64,000 bases of DNA from Veillonella criceti (lineage in GTDB: Bacteria; Bacillota; Negativicutes; Veillonellales; Veillonellaceae): NCBI RefSeq assembly GCF_900460315.1, contig NZ_UHIO01000001.1, positions 1,316,501 through 1,380,500 on the forward strand, given 5' to 3'. Both the position numbers and the translations under genes were made by a program. The notes under the pieces were generated by a model. The model made no database searches and was not told the origin of the DNA. It saw nothing but the letters and a program-made list of their open reading frames with translations. Below, piece after piece: positions 55,389-63,548 of this stretch. How positions within the stretch are numbered: the first letter of the stretch is position 1; the number at the start of each line of letters is the position of its first letter.

Positions 55389-55862
55389 TTAGTCAACTAA
55401 TTTCATAGCGACTTTTACTACTACTTTTAACACCTTACTTGGCTCATCATTGACTGCGCAACAAGGGCGATGAATATCTTCAGGGAAGAAAATAGCATAG
55501 GAACCAGATTGAGCAATAATATAGCCTTCATCAGGTAAGTCCTGTTTGTAGAAATACAAATCCTTGTCATCATGTGCTTCTACCACTGGTTCAGTTTGGC
55601 GATCTGGTAAAAAGCCCATTTTTTCCTTGCCATCAATAACAAACTGCACATCTAAGTACTGCTTATGTGCTTCAGGGCGAGTTTCTGCAAACTTCTTAGT
55701 GATTACTTCTTGTACTAAAGCAAAGATATTATCTCCCTCAATATCATGACGACCAATTGCTAAACTTTTTAAATCAGTGTCTTTTAACCAATCGAGGACG
55801 CGTTCTAATACAGGTGCATAACCTAACCCTTTGTAATTCACATTCACACTACCAAATATCAT
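55389..55862 (-). CDS. YhcH/YjgK/YiaL family protein (DUF386)
   Basis: A 157-residue cupin-like β-barrel protein. Family signatures are HKQYLDVQFVIDGKEKMGF near 66-84, the FYKQDLPDEGYIIAQSG stretch, and FFPEDIHRPCCAVNDEPSKVLKVVVKV near the C-terminus. The His and Glu/Asp residues probably bind a metal. Relatives act on N-acetylneuraminate or other sugar derivatives or are β-galactosidase accessory subunits. No sialic-acid genes are adjacent, so the substrate here is open. AAAGGAGATAA precedes the ATG. It is monocistronic. Confidence 0.88.
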   Translation of the reverse strand: MIFGSVNVNYKGLGYAPVLERVLDWLKDTDLKSLAIGRHDIEGDNIFALVQEVITKKFAETRPEAHKQYLDVQFVIDGKEKMGFLPDRQTEPVVEAHDDKDLYFYKQDLPDEGYIIAQSGSYAIFFPEDIHRPCCAVNDEPSKVLKVVVKVAMKLVD

Positions 55863-55985
55863 ATATATTATCTCCTTTGGCCCGCTTGGGGCTATTTATT
55901 TTTAACTCTACTTAGATGAGCCACATCTTCAAGCCAAGGTAAACTATACTGAAACGTCCCGCCAAACTACTGTTTCAAGTACTAG

Positions 55986-58058
55986 CTATTCATCATCACC
56001 AGTCCCGTCAAACTTAGCAATAATGCCTTCCGCTGTTTTATGCGGCACTTCTTCATAGGAGCTAAATTCCATATTAAACACGCCTTGACCTTGTGTCATA
56101 CTGCGCAATACGGTTACATAATCAAGCATTTCGGCAAATGGCACTTGCGCTTTAACAACGGTAATTCCTTCCCGTTCACCTTGTTCCATGCCCAATACAC
56201 GACCACGACGACTGTTTAAGTCACCCATAATATCGCCCATGAAATTATCAGGTGCAAATACATTGACATTATAAACAGGTTCTAATAAAACTGGTTTGGC
56301 TTGAGGCACTCCTTTTTTAAGAGCCTGAGCAGCCGCTACTTTAAAGGCCAACTCGGAAGAGTCTACCGCATGATATGACCCATCTAATAAGGTCACTTTT
56401 ACACCAATCATTGGATAACCTGCTAACAAGCCTTTATCTAGTGTTTCTTTTGCCCCTTTTTCAACAGCTGGAATATATTGTTTTGGTACAGCACCACCGA
56501 AGATTTTATCTACAAATTCAAAATCTCCTTCATAGGAAGGTTCAATGGCTAATTTAACATGACCATATTGACCATGGCCACCACTTTGTTTTTTATGTTT
56601 CCCTTCCACTTCTATTTTACCACGAACTGTTTCACGATATGGAATATATGGTTTTTCTAATTTCGCTTTAACACCATATTTGCGTTCCATCTTCGTAAGA
56701 ATATGTTCTAAATGCACTTCGCCCATACAACGCACTTGCATCTGACGACCTTCCACATCTTTGACTACTACGCAAGTTGGATCTTCTTCAGAAATACGCT
56801 GTAACGCACTTGCTAATTTTTCTTCTTCCCCTTTCTTTTCAGGGACCATTGCTACTGTATGTAATGGTTGTGGGAAGCGAATTTGACGATATTTTACTTT
56901 AAAACCTGGCGTTGCAAAGGTATCGCCAGTCTTAGTCGCTGTAAGTTTAGGAATAACTACAATATCCCCAGCCCCCGCTTCTGTAACAGGCACTTGTTGC
57001 TTACCAATTAGAGTATACATTTTACCCCATTTTTCTTCAATCCCTTGCGTTACATTAAGCAGTTTATCGCCTTCTTTAAGTTCTCCTGAGAATACTCTAA
57101 CAAAGCTTTGCTTCCCTGCAAATGGATCTAAGATAGTCTTAAATACAAAGCCTGTAAATGGTTTATCTACATGAACAATCCGTTCTTCACCAGTATCTAC
57201 ATCTTCGGCGGTCATCACCCGTTTAGACGCATCAGGCATGTAGCGAATCATACGATCTAATACTTGGTCCATGCCAATATTATTAATGGCACTACCGCAC
57301 ATAACAGCACAAACACGGCCAGTCAACATACCTTCGCGCAAACCTTGACGGATTTCTTCTAAGGTTAATTCTTGACCATCTAAGTATTTTTCAAGTAATT
57401 CATCATTACCTTCAGCCGCCGCTTCTACTGTCATTTCACGAATTTCTTCTACTTTAGCTTCTAATTCAGCAGGAACAGCTACTTCAGTCATCTTACCATT
57501 TTCATAAATATAAGCTGTGCGTTTCGCTACGTCTACAACGCCTTTAAAGTCAGGCCCTTCTCCAATTGGAATCTGCAATGGCATGATAGCTTTACCAAAT
57601 AGAGCATGCATTTTTTCAAGGGTCCCAAAGAAATCGGCTCCTTCTACATCCATCTTGTTGATAAATGCCATGCGTGGCATCTGCAATTCTACCCCATAAT
57701 CCCAAGCACGAATGGTATCTACTTCAACGCCAGAGGTTGCCGATAATACCATAAGCATACCATCGGCTGCACGCAAAGCTGCTCGTACTTCTCCATGGAA
57801 TTCAGAATAACCAGGGGTATCAATGAAATTAATTTTATAATTTTTCCATTCACAAGGTGCCATACCTAATTGAATTGTTACATTACGTTTAATTTCTTCA
57901 GGCTCAAAGTCCATAATGTGTTTATTATCTTGACCTTTACCTACGGATGCTACGGCACCGCAAGCCAATAGTAAAGATTCCACTAATGCTGTTTTACCAG
58001 CTCCATCGTGAGATACAATTGCCACATTACGAATCAAATCACTAGCATATTCTTTCAT
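55986..58058 (-). CDS. Elongation factor G-like GTPase (FusA2-type paralogue)
   Basis: A 690-residue five-domain translational GTPase. G1 is SHDGAGKTAL, G3 DTPGYSEFHGEV, G4 NKMD, followed by domains II-V (HLEHILTKMERKYGV, GGHGQYGHVKLAIEP, GRVLGMEQGEREG). The G1 and switch regions differ from canonical EF-G (which has AHIDAGKTT and RGITI; here KRNVTIQ), marking it as the EF-G-like paralogue rather than the str-operon fusA. Its role is not defined, with ribosome recycling or stress translation as possibilities. ATG 58058 has AAAGGAGG upstream. An upstream in-frame start (58,091) precedes this site. Confidence 0.9.
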   Translation of the reverse strand: MKEYASDLIRNVAIVSHDGAGKTALVESLLLACGAVASVGKGQDNKHIMDFEPEEIKRNVTIQLGMAPCEWKNYKINFIDTPGYSEFHGEVRAALRAADGMLMVLSATSGVEVDTIRAWDYGVELQMPRMAFINKMDVEGADFFGTLEKMHALFGKAIMPLQIPIGEGPDFKGVVDVAKRTAYIYENGKMTEVAVPAELEAKVEEIREMTVEAAAEGNDELLEKYLDGQELTLEEIRQGLREGMLTGRVCAVMCGSAINNIGMDQVLDRMIRYMPDASKRVMTAEDVDTGEERIVHVDKPFTGFVFKTILDPFAGKQSFVRVFSGELKEGDKLLNVTQGIEEKWGKMYTLIGKQQVPVTEAGAGDIVVIPKLTATKTGDTFATPGFKVKYRQIRFPQPLHTVAMVPEKKGEEEKLASALQRISEEDPTCVVVKDVEGRQMQVRCMGEVHLEHILTKMERKYGVKAKLEKPYIPYRETVRGKIEVEGKHKKQSGGHGQYGHVKLAIEPSYEGDFEFVDKIFGGAVPKQYIPAVEKGAKETLDKGLLAGYPMIGVKVTLLDGSYHAVDSSELAFKVAAAQALKKGVPQAKPVLLEPVYNVNVFAPDNFMGDIMGDLNSRRGRVLGMEQGEREGITVVKAQVPFAEMLDYVTVLRSMTQGQGVFNMEFSSYEEVPHKTAEGIIAKFDGTGDDE

Positions 58059-58320
58059 ATGAACCGCCTCCTTTAAAGCGCAGAAACGCAATTTACTGTA
58101 CTTATTCGCTACTCATGTATGAATCTCCTTTATTCTTGTTATACATTTTTCGAAAGTATGCTAATTTTTTACAAATTGTCCTGTTAAATTATACAAATAG
58201 CTTGCCAAAACCGACTATTTACCGTAACATTAAAGAATATATATAGGTTTGGCCACCCAAAATTCAAGTAATATAGTAGTTTAGTAGAGTCGAATGGCCA
58301 AACACGAAGGGGGATTTTTT

Positions 58321-59691
58321 ATGAGTGAACATGAAACACAAGACAAGCATCATATGAAGCGTGGTCTGAAAAATCGTCACATGCAGATGATTGCCTTAGG
58401 TGCATCGGTGGGGACAGGCTTATTCTATGGCTCAGCACCAACCATTAAATTAGTTGGCCCTGGGATTATTGCCTCGTATGCCTTAGCGGGTCTCTTTATT
58501 TTCTTTGTTATGCGCATGCTCGGTGAAATGGCGGTCCGTGAACCAGTATCTGGTTCATTCAGTCATTTTGCTAATAAATATTGGAATGGCTTCATGGGAT
58601 ATCTAGCCGGTTGGAATTATTGGACTTTATTTATGCTGGCTGGCATGGCTGAATTAGCCGCCATTGCCGTCTATCTAGCTTACTGGTTCCCAGATATACC
58701 GCACTGGCTCACCACCCTCATATGTCTGGTTATTATTACGGCTATTAACTTAATCAATGTTAAAGCCTATGGTGAAGTAGAATTCTGGGCCTCCTTTATT
58801 AAAATTGGGGCCATCGTCAGTATGATACTCTTTGGTTTCTATCTTATTTTCACAACTATGGGTTCTTTCCCTAATAACTTCCATAATTTATGGGATAACG
58901 GGGGCTTCTTCCCTAATGGTTCATGGGGTTTCCTTTGCTCATTAGCGGTTGTTATGTTCTCCTTTGGAGGCGTGGATCTTATCGGTATTACCGCTGGTGA
59001 AGCTGAAAATCCTGAAAAGAGTTTGCCAACAGCGATTAATGAATTATTACTTCGTATCTTAATTTTCTACATCGGCACTATGGTTGTACTTATGTCCCTC
59101 GCACCATGGGATAAAGTAGGCCTTGAAGCTAGTCCATTTGTACAAATCTTTGAAGAAATTGGCATTCCCGCTGCTTCTAATATTTTAAACTTAGTCGTAT
59201 TAGTGGCTGCACTTTCTGTTTTCAACAGTATTTTGTACAGTAATTCACGTATGCTTTACGGTCTGGCGAAAGCAGGGAATGCCCCTAAAATTTTTGGCTA
59301 TTTAACAGTAAGTGGTGTGCCTTTAGCCAGTACCTTATTTTCAGCAGGTCTTGCCTTAATCATCGTATTAACAACTTACCTCTACCCACAGGCAGGCGAA
59401 GTTTTCATGCATCTGCTAGCCCTTGTGGTAGCGGGCCTTGTTATTAGTTGGTTCGTCATCATTGCGACACATATTAAATTCCGCAATACGTTCATTCGTG
59501 AGAATCGCTTAGATGAACTAAAATTCAAATCGCCAATGTATCCTTTCATCAACTACTTGTGTATCCTATTCCTACTTGTAGTTGTAGGTGTAATGTGGCA
59601 AATGGATAGTTTCAAACCATCCGTTATTGCAATTCCATTCTGGATTTTGTTCTTATATGTAACCTATAAGTTAAAACGAACAAAGAAATAA
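58321..59691 (+). CDS. Amino-acid permease, CycA-like (APC superfamily)
   Basis: A 456-residue, 12-helix transporter of the AAT family. HHMKRGLKNRHMQMIALGASVGTGLFYGSAPTIKLVGPG is the standard opening. LGEMAVREPVSGSFSHFANKYWN and GVDLIGITAGEAENPEKSLPTAIN continue the pattern of D-serine/D-alanine/glycine (CycA) and related aromatic or GABA permeases. The substrate was not fixed by sequence. ATG 58321 follows GAAGGGGGA. An upstream in-frame ATG (58,294) precedes this Shine-Dalgarno. It is monocistronic with a strong terminator. Confidence 0.9.
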   Translation: MSEHETQDKHHMKRGLKNRHMQMIALGASVGTGLFYGSAPTIKLVGPGIIASYALAGLFIFFVMRMLGEMAVREPVSGSFSHFANKYWNGFMGYLAGWNYWTLFMLAGMAELAAIAVYLAYWFPDIPHWLTTLICLVIITAINLINVKAYGEVEFWASFIKIGAIVSMILFGFYLIFTTMGSFPNNFHNLWDNGGFFPNGSWGFLCSLAVVMFSFGGVDLIGITAGEAENPEKSLPTAINELLLRILIFYIGTMVVLMSLAPWDKVGLEASPFVQIFEEIGIPAASNILNLVVLVAALSVFNSILYSNSRMLYGLAKAGNAPKIFGYLTVSGVPLASTLFSAGLALIIVLTTYLYPQAGEVFMHLLALVVAGLVISWFVIIATHIKFRNTFIRENRLDELKFKSPMYPFINYLCILFLLVVVGVMWQMDSFKPSVIAIPFWILFLYVTYKLKRTKK

Positions 59692-59704
59692 TGTAACACA
59701 ACAT

Positions 59705-59751
59705 AAAACGCCTGTAAGCACTTTATACTCTATAGTGCTTACAGGCGTTTT
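59705..59751 (+). terminator. Terminator of the CycA-like gene
   Basis: A perfect 18-bp stem (AAAACGCCTGTAAGCACT with its complement) around an 11-nt loop, followed by T-rich sequence. It starts 14 bp past the stop. Confidence 0.93.
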
Positions 59752-59930
59752 TAGTTACGCTCTCTTCTCACTCAATATAAGGTCAATCCATCTTTATAAC
59801 AATAACTTGACTACCTTAAACCCCAACGTAACTCTCTCTTTTTCCCTCAATCTCCCTAGTCAATACCACTAACCCCTTGACTGGAATTTATTATACGTGC
59901 TTTTTTACTTCATGACTAATATATACAAAA

Positions 59931-59967
59931 AATGGTTAGTTATAGTCTAATCCTATAACTAACCATT
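59931..59967 (-). terminator. Terminator of the LysR gene
   Basis: A 15-bp stem (AATGGTTAGTTATAG/CTATAACTAACCATT) with a 7-nt loop. Read leftwards it is followed by TTTTTGTATATA. It lies about 28 bp after the LysR stop. Confidence 0.87.
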
Positions 59968-59994
59968 TTCATATTAATGTAGCTAATCAACCGA

Positions 59995-60900
59995 TTACAC
60001 ACTTTGCGTATTTTTCTTTAATGCTTCAATGTACTGTTGACAATACTTACCTGCTGCTACTTTATTATGCAATATGTAGCCAATTTCAATTTTTTCATCC
60101 ACATCAAGAGGAATAGCTAAAATATTAGGACCATTCAATTTTTCACTAATAATCCCTGAACAAATGGTATACCCATCAAGACCAATTAACAAATTAAACA
60201 AAGTCGCTCGATCACACACTACAATATCTTTAGCACTTTCACAAGTACTTAGAATCTCTTCCGAAAAGTAAAACGAATTATGTTCACCTTGCTCATAGGA
60301 AAGTCTTGGAAATGGCGCTAAGTCCTCTAGGGTTACAATATCCTTGGTTGCTAAAGGACTAAAAGAACTGACAAATACATGAGGACGCGCTGTAAACAAT
60401 GGATGAAACGTTAAATCATGGCGTTTAAATTCCTTACGCAAAATTGTTTCATTAAATTCATTTAAATACAAAATCCCAATTTCACTGCGCAAACGAGCTA
60501 CATCTTCAATAATTTCATAGGTCTGCGTTTCACGAATACGGAAGTCATATTCATTACCACCATAAGCCTTTAACACATCCACAAAAGCTTCTACTGCAAA
60601 CGAATAATGTTGAGTAGACACACAAAACTCATGTTTCACAGCCGTCTGCCCAAAATATTTTTCTTCAATTAAATTGGTTTGCTCAATCACCTGACGAGCA
60701 TAGCCTAGAAACTCATCCCCTTCAGGCGATACGATAACCCCTTTATTTGTCCGTGAAAAAATGGTAATGCCTAATTCTTGTTCTAATTCTTTAATAGCCG
60801 CAGTTAAACTCGGTTGCGCAATAAAAAGTTCTTTAGCTGCTTTATTAATCGATCCTTGCTTAGCTACGGTTACAATATATTTTAACTGTAATAATGTCAT
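59995..60900 (-). CDS. LysR family transcriptional regulator
   Basis: A 301-residue LysR regulator. The N-terminal winged helix (MTLLQLKYIVTVAKQGSINKAAKELFIAQPSLTAAIKELEQELGITIFSR) is of the CysB/CbbR-like class, followed by a two-lobe effector domain. AAGAGGGTATGT precedes the ATG. It lies downstream of the PotE-like gene on the same strand but is separated by a terminator. A TCTAA-N6-TTAGA palindrome upstream of that gene is a candidate binding site. The effector is unknown, and control of the antiporter is inferred from position. Confidence 0.92.
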   Translation of the reverse strand: MTLLQLKYIVTVAKQGSINKAAKELFIAQPSLTAAIKELEQELGITIFSRTNKGVIVSPEGDEFLGYARQVIEQTNLIEEKYFGQTAVKHEFCVSTQHYSFAVEAFVDVLKAYGGNEYDFRIRETQTYEIIEDVARLRSEIGILYLNEFNETILRKEFKRHDLTFHPLFTARPHVFVSSFSPLATKDIVTLEDLAPFPRLSYEQGEHNSFYFSEEILSTCESAKDIVVCDRATLFNLLIGLDGYTICSGIISEKLNGPNILAIPLDVDEKIEIGYILHNKVAAGKYCQQYIEALKKNTQSV

Positions 60901-60963
60901 ACATACCCTCTTTTAATCTCTTAGCCTCAAAATACTATATTTAAATTGTAATAGAAAACAAAA

Positions 60964-60997
60964 AGGACTGCAAGCCCACTAAGAGCCTTACAGTCCT
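60964..60997 (-). terminator. Terminator of the PotE-like gene
   Basis: AGGACTG/CAGTCCT with inner AAG/CTT pairs, followed leftwards by TTTTTG. It begins 11 bp after the antiporter stop and separates it from the LysR gene. Confidence 0.85.
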
Positions 60998-61007
60998 CAA
61001 TATATTA

Positions 61008-62336
61008 TTAGATGATGCTACGTTTGGAACGAACCGCACGAGGTACAATATTGAAAGCTAATTGATAGATAATATATCCTACGATGATGGCAATCGTACC
61101 ACCTACGATTGGTCCTTCACCGCTCGCATAGATTGCATATACCGAGTAAGCAAAGGCAACTACGCTCAAACCATACATGCTACGACGAGTAAATAAGGAA
61201 GCTCCTTCAGTTTTCAATAATTTATTAACAGCAATACAGCAAAGAAGATAAGGGAATACATTCGTTACAACTGCTAAATTAACTAAATTTTCAAACTGAC
61301 GGCTTAAAGAATCATTCATTGTCATGAACGCTAAGGCAGATTGAACAGCTAATAAAATTAACAAACCACGAACTGGTGCATCTGCTTTATTAACACGGCT
61401 GAATACTTTAGGGAATAAACCTGCATCAGCAGAACTTTTGAATACACGAGATAAAGTAAACTGCCAGCAAAGAATAGCCCCACAACAAGAAATTACCATG
61501 GCTGCCATCACAATTTTACCAACGGTATCATTAAACATCTGAGCAAATACCATACCGAATGGTGCTGTGGAATTCAACAAATCCACATTAGGCACGATTC
61601 CTGCCATTATATTAGTAGACAATACATAAATCACCGCTACTGCTAATGTGCCGAAGAACGTTGCAATTGGTACGTTTTTCTTTGGATTTTCAACAGCATC
61701 CATGTTAGCTGCTGCGGATTCAAAACCTAAGAATCCCCAAAGAGTTAAAGCGATGGAAGAACTCACTGCATCAAAGAAGGGCAGTTGATTTGGATTCCAT
61801 ACAGCTGAATACAAACTTGGGTCAAACCAGAACCAGCCAAATACACTGATGAAAAGAACTGGTAGGATAGCCCCCCAAACCGTAATATTACTTATACGAC
61901 CAGTTTTAGCATTGCCACCAAAATTTAATACAGCCGCAAGCCATAACAACACAATCGTTGCTAAACTCATTTGTACTGGCGATAAGGTTAAATCAAATAA
62001 GACAGCTGCGTAGCCCACTGCGGAAATCGCAATCGCTACGTTTGCAATTACAAGCGAAATGGCATAAGCATAATTTGCCATAAAATGTCCGGTTTTGCCA
62101 AAACTATACTCTGCATAGCCCCCCATGCCACCACTTTTAGTTGTGAACATACCACACTGTGCAAAGATATGGGCCAATACTAAAGACCCTACGGCTGTAA
62201 TCAGCCAAGACAAAACGGAAATGGTTCCTACTTCTGCAAGTTTAGTAGGTAACATAATAATCCCAGCACCCATCATATTCGCTGCAACGAGCGTGGTCAA
62301 CTGGAATACAGACATTTTTTTAGCGGTGGTTTTCAT
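61008..62336 (-). CDS. potE: PotE-like APC antiporter (putrescine/ornithine type)
   Basis: A 442-residue, 12-helix transporter. The opening KKMSVFQLTTLVAANMMGAGIIMLPTKLAEVG and the segments FGKTGHFMANYAYAISLVIANVAIAISAVGYAA and LTLWGFLGFESAAANMDAVENPKKNVPIATFFGTLAVAVIYVLSTNIMAGIVPN match the PotE putrescine:ornithine antiporter type. Veillonella is known to need polyamines or make them via ornithine/lysine decarboxylation, so this role would fit. No decarboxylase gene is adjacent, and related cadaverine/lysine exchange is possible. GAAAGGGGATTG precedes the ATG. An unusual leader with interleaved complementary segments lies just upstream. Confidence 0.87.
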   Translation of the reverse strand: MKTTAKKMSVFQLTTLVAANMMGAGIIMLPTKLAEVGTISVLSWLITAVGSLVLAHIFAQCGMFTTKSGGMGGYAEYSFGKTGHFMANYAYAISLVIANVAIAISAVGYAAVLFDLTLSPVQMSLATIVLLWLAAVLNFGGNAKTGRISNITVWGAILPVLFISVFGWFWFDPSLYSAVWNPNQLPFFDAVSSSIALTLWGFLGFESAAANMDAVENPKKNVPIATFFGTLAVAVIYVLSTNIMAGIVPNVDLLNSTAPFGMVFAQMFNDTVGKIVMAAMVISCCGAILCWQFTLSRVFKSSADAGLFPKVFSRVNKADAPVRGLLILLAVQSALAFMTMNDSLSRQFENLVNLAVVTNVFPYLLCCIAVNKLLKTEGASLFTRRSMYGLSVVAFAYSVYAIYASGEGPIVGGTIAIIVGYIIYQLAFNIVPRAVRSKRSII

Positions 62337-62385
62337 GTATCAATCCCCTTTCTATGTAGCTCAACATCTACAACTTAACTAAGTG

Positions 62386-62433
62386 AACCGCTATCGATAT
62401 CAGTCCTTGCGGTTGTGCGTGGATGTGATATCG
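62386..62433 (-). promoter_or_regulatory. Interleaved complementary segments in the PotE-like leader (pseudoknot or switch candidate)
   Basis: In the leftward RNA the order is CGATATCA (62,433-62,426), 11 nt, AACCGC (62,414-62,409), 6 nt, TGATATCG (62,402-62,395), 3 nt, GCGGTT (62,391-62,386). The first pairs with the third, and the second with the fourth. This gives either an H-type pseudoknot or two mutually exclusive hairpins. GATATC is itself palindromic, so part of the pairing could be coincidental or a DNA operator. Confidence 0.45.
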
Positions 62434-62470
62434 CATGTAACGTATTTCTATTTTTTATTGACGACTTATT

Positions 62471-62486
62471 CTAACATCTATTAGAA
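62471..62486. promoter_or_regulatory. Candidate LysR-type operator
   Basis: A TCTAA-CATCTA-TTAGA dyad fits the T-N11-A pattern of LysR-family sites. It lies about 135 bp upstream of the PotE-like start, whose neighbour is a LysR gene. Confidence 0.4.
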
Positions 62487-62890
62487 AATAATAAAAGTCT
62501 TTTTTTCAATATAAAAAGTCCAACAAAGCTAGACGCCGTCTAATTCGGCACCTGTTTTTCTGAACTGAATTCTCAAAGTAGGCATTAACACTACTTTTTT
62601 AGTTTTTTCATAGTCTATTTCTACCATTGGCGGACACAAAATTGTTACACGAATTGAATAATTCTTTATAAACCAACTATTTAAAACGAGGAGAACTCAT
62701 TTTATCCATAATAAGTTTTAATTTTAGTCTATTTTTTCCTATGCCAATTAGGTATTTTCAAGGCCTATTACGAAATAATTATGACTTTTTTCGAAGCAAC
62801 AGTGTCTATATCCACTCCAAAAGTACACAAAATTCAATGAATTTTATAAGAAATTTCTATTGGCTTATAATTTCACAGTTTGTTAACTAA
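62487..62890. other. Non-coding AT-rich region
   Basis: No supported gene. There is a small TAGACG/CGTCTA palindrome at about 62,531-62,543. The rest is AT-rich with no recognised element. Confidence 0.45.
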
Positions 62891-62897
62891 AAAAGAG

Positions 62898-62931
62898 AGA
62901 GTCATTGATTAATATATTCCTCAATGACTCT
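62898..62931 (-). terminator. Terminator of the argH-HD cluster
   Basis: An 11-bp stem (AGAGTCATTGA/TCAATGACTCT) with T-rich tracts on both strands. It lies 22 bp after the stop of the HD-domain gene. Confidence 0.88.
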
Positions 62932-62953
62932 TTCTTTTTATGCTAAACCGACC

Positions 62954-63547
62954 TCAACCAACTTGTTGATTATATTCAGTTATAATATGATCTTCCATCG
63001 CTTGCATAGCCGCTAATGTTTTACTCAATAATTCATCTAACTCCCAGCCCAATCGATCTGCCCCCGCTTTAATTACATCACGAGAGCAACCAGCTGCGAA
63101 TTTTTTATCTTTGAATTTTTTCTTTAAACTCTTAAGTTCCATATCCTTAGTCGATTTAGAAGGACGCATCAAGGCGGCCGCCCCAATAAGACCGGTTAAT
63201 TCATCAGCTGCAAACAAGACATTTTCCATCAATTCTTTTGGTTCCCAATCGATGCAAATACCATAACCATGGCAACAAATTGAATATACCATATCATCAG
63301 CTACGCCAGCTTGTTTTAACAACGCTTGTGCTTTCACACAATGTTCTTCAGGATACATTTCAAAATCTAAATCATGTAATAAGCCAACTTGTGCCCAATA
63401 ATCAGCCTCTTCAGTAAAACCTAGTTGTTCCGCATACCAACGCATAACCGCTTCTACGGTTAAGGCATGTTGAATATGAAATGGCTCTTTATTATATGTT
63501 TTTAACAATTCTAAGGCCGTTTCACGACTTAACGATGGTGTATGCAT
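62954..63547 (-). CDS. HD domain-containing protein (predicted phosphohydrolase)
   Basis: A 197-residue HD-superfamily protein. The metal-binding signature is spread over HIQHALTVEAVMRWYAEQLG near 22-41, LLHDLDFEMYPEEH near 55-68 (the HD pair) and ICCHGYGICIDWEPKELMENVLFAADELTGLIGAA near 87-120. Such proteins are often small-molecule phosphohydrolases. The substrate here is unknown. ATG 63547 follows GGGGAGGG. The open frame continues upstream into argH, but that part overlaps argH in another frame. Only one base separates the argH stop from this ATG, so translation is coupled. Confidence 0.9.
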   Translation of the reverse strand: MHTPSLSRETALELLKTYNKEPFHIQHALTVEAVMRWYAEQLGFTEEADYWAQVGLLHDLDFEMYPEEHCVKAQALLKQAGVADDMVYSICCHGYGICIDWEPKELMENVLFAADELTGLIGAAALMRPSKSTKDMELKSLKKKFKDKKFAAGCSRDVIKAGADRLGWELDELLSKTLAAMQAMEDHIITEYNQQVG

Positions 63548-63548
63548 A

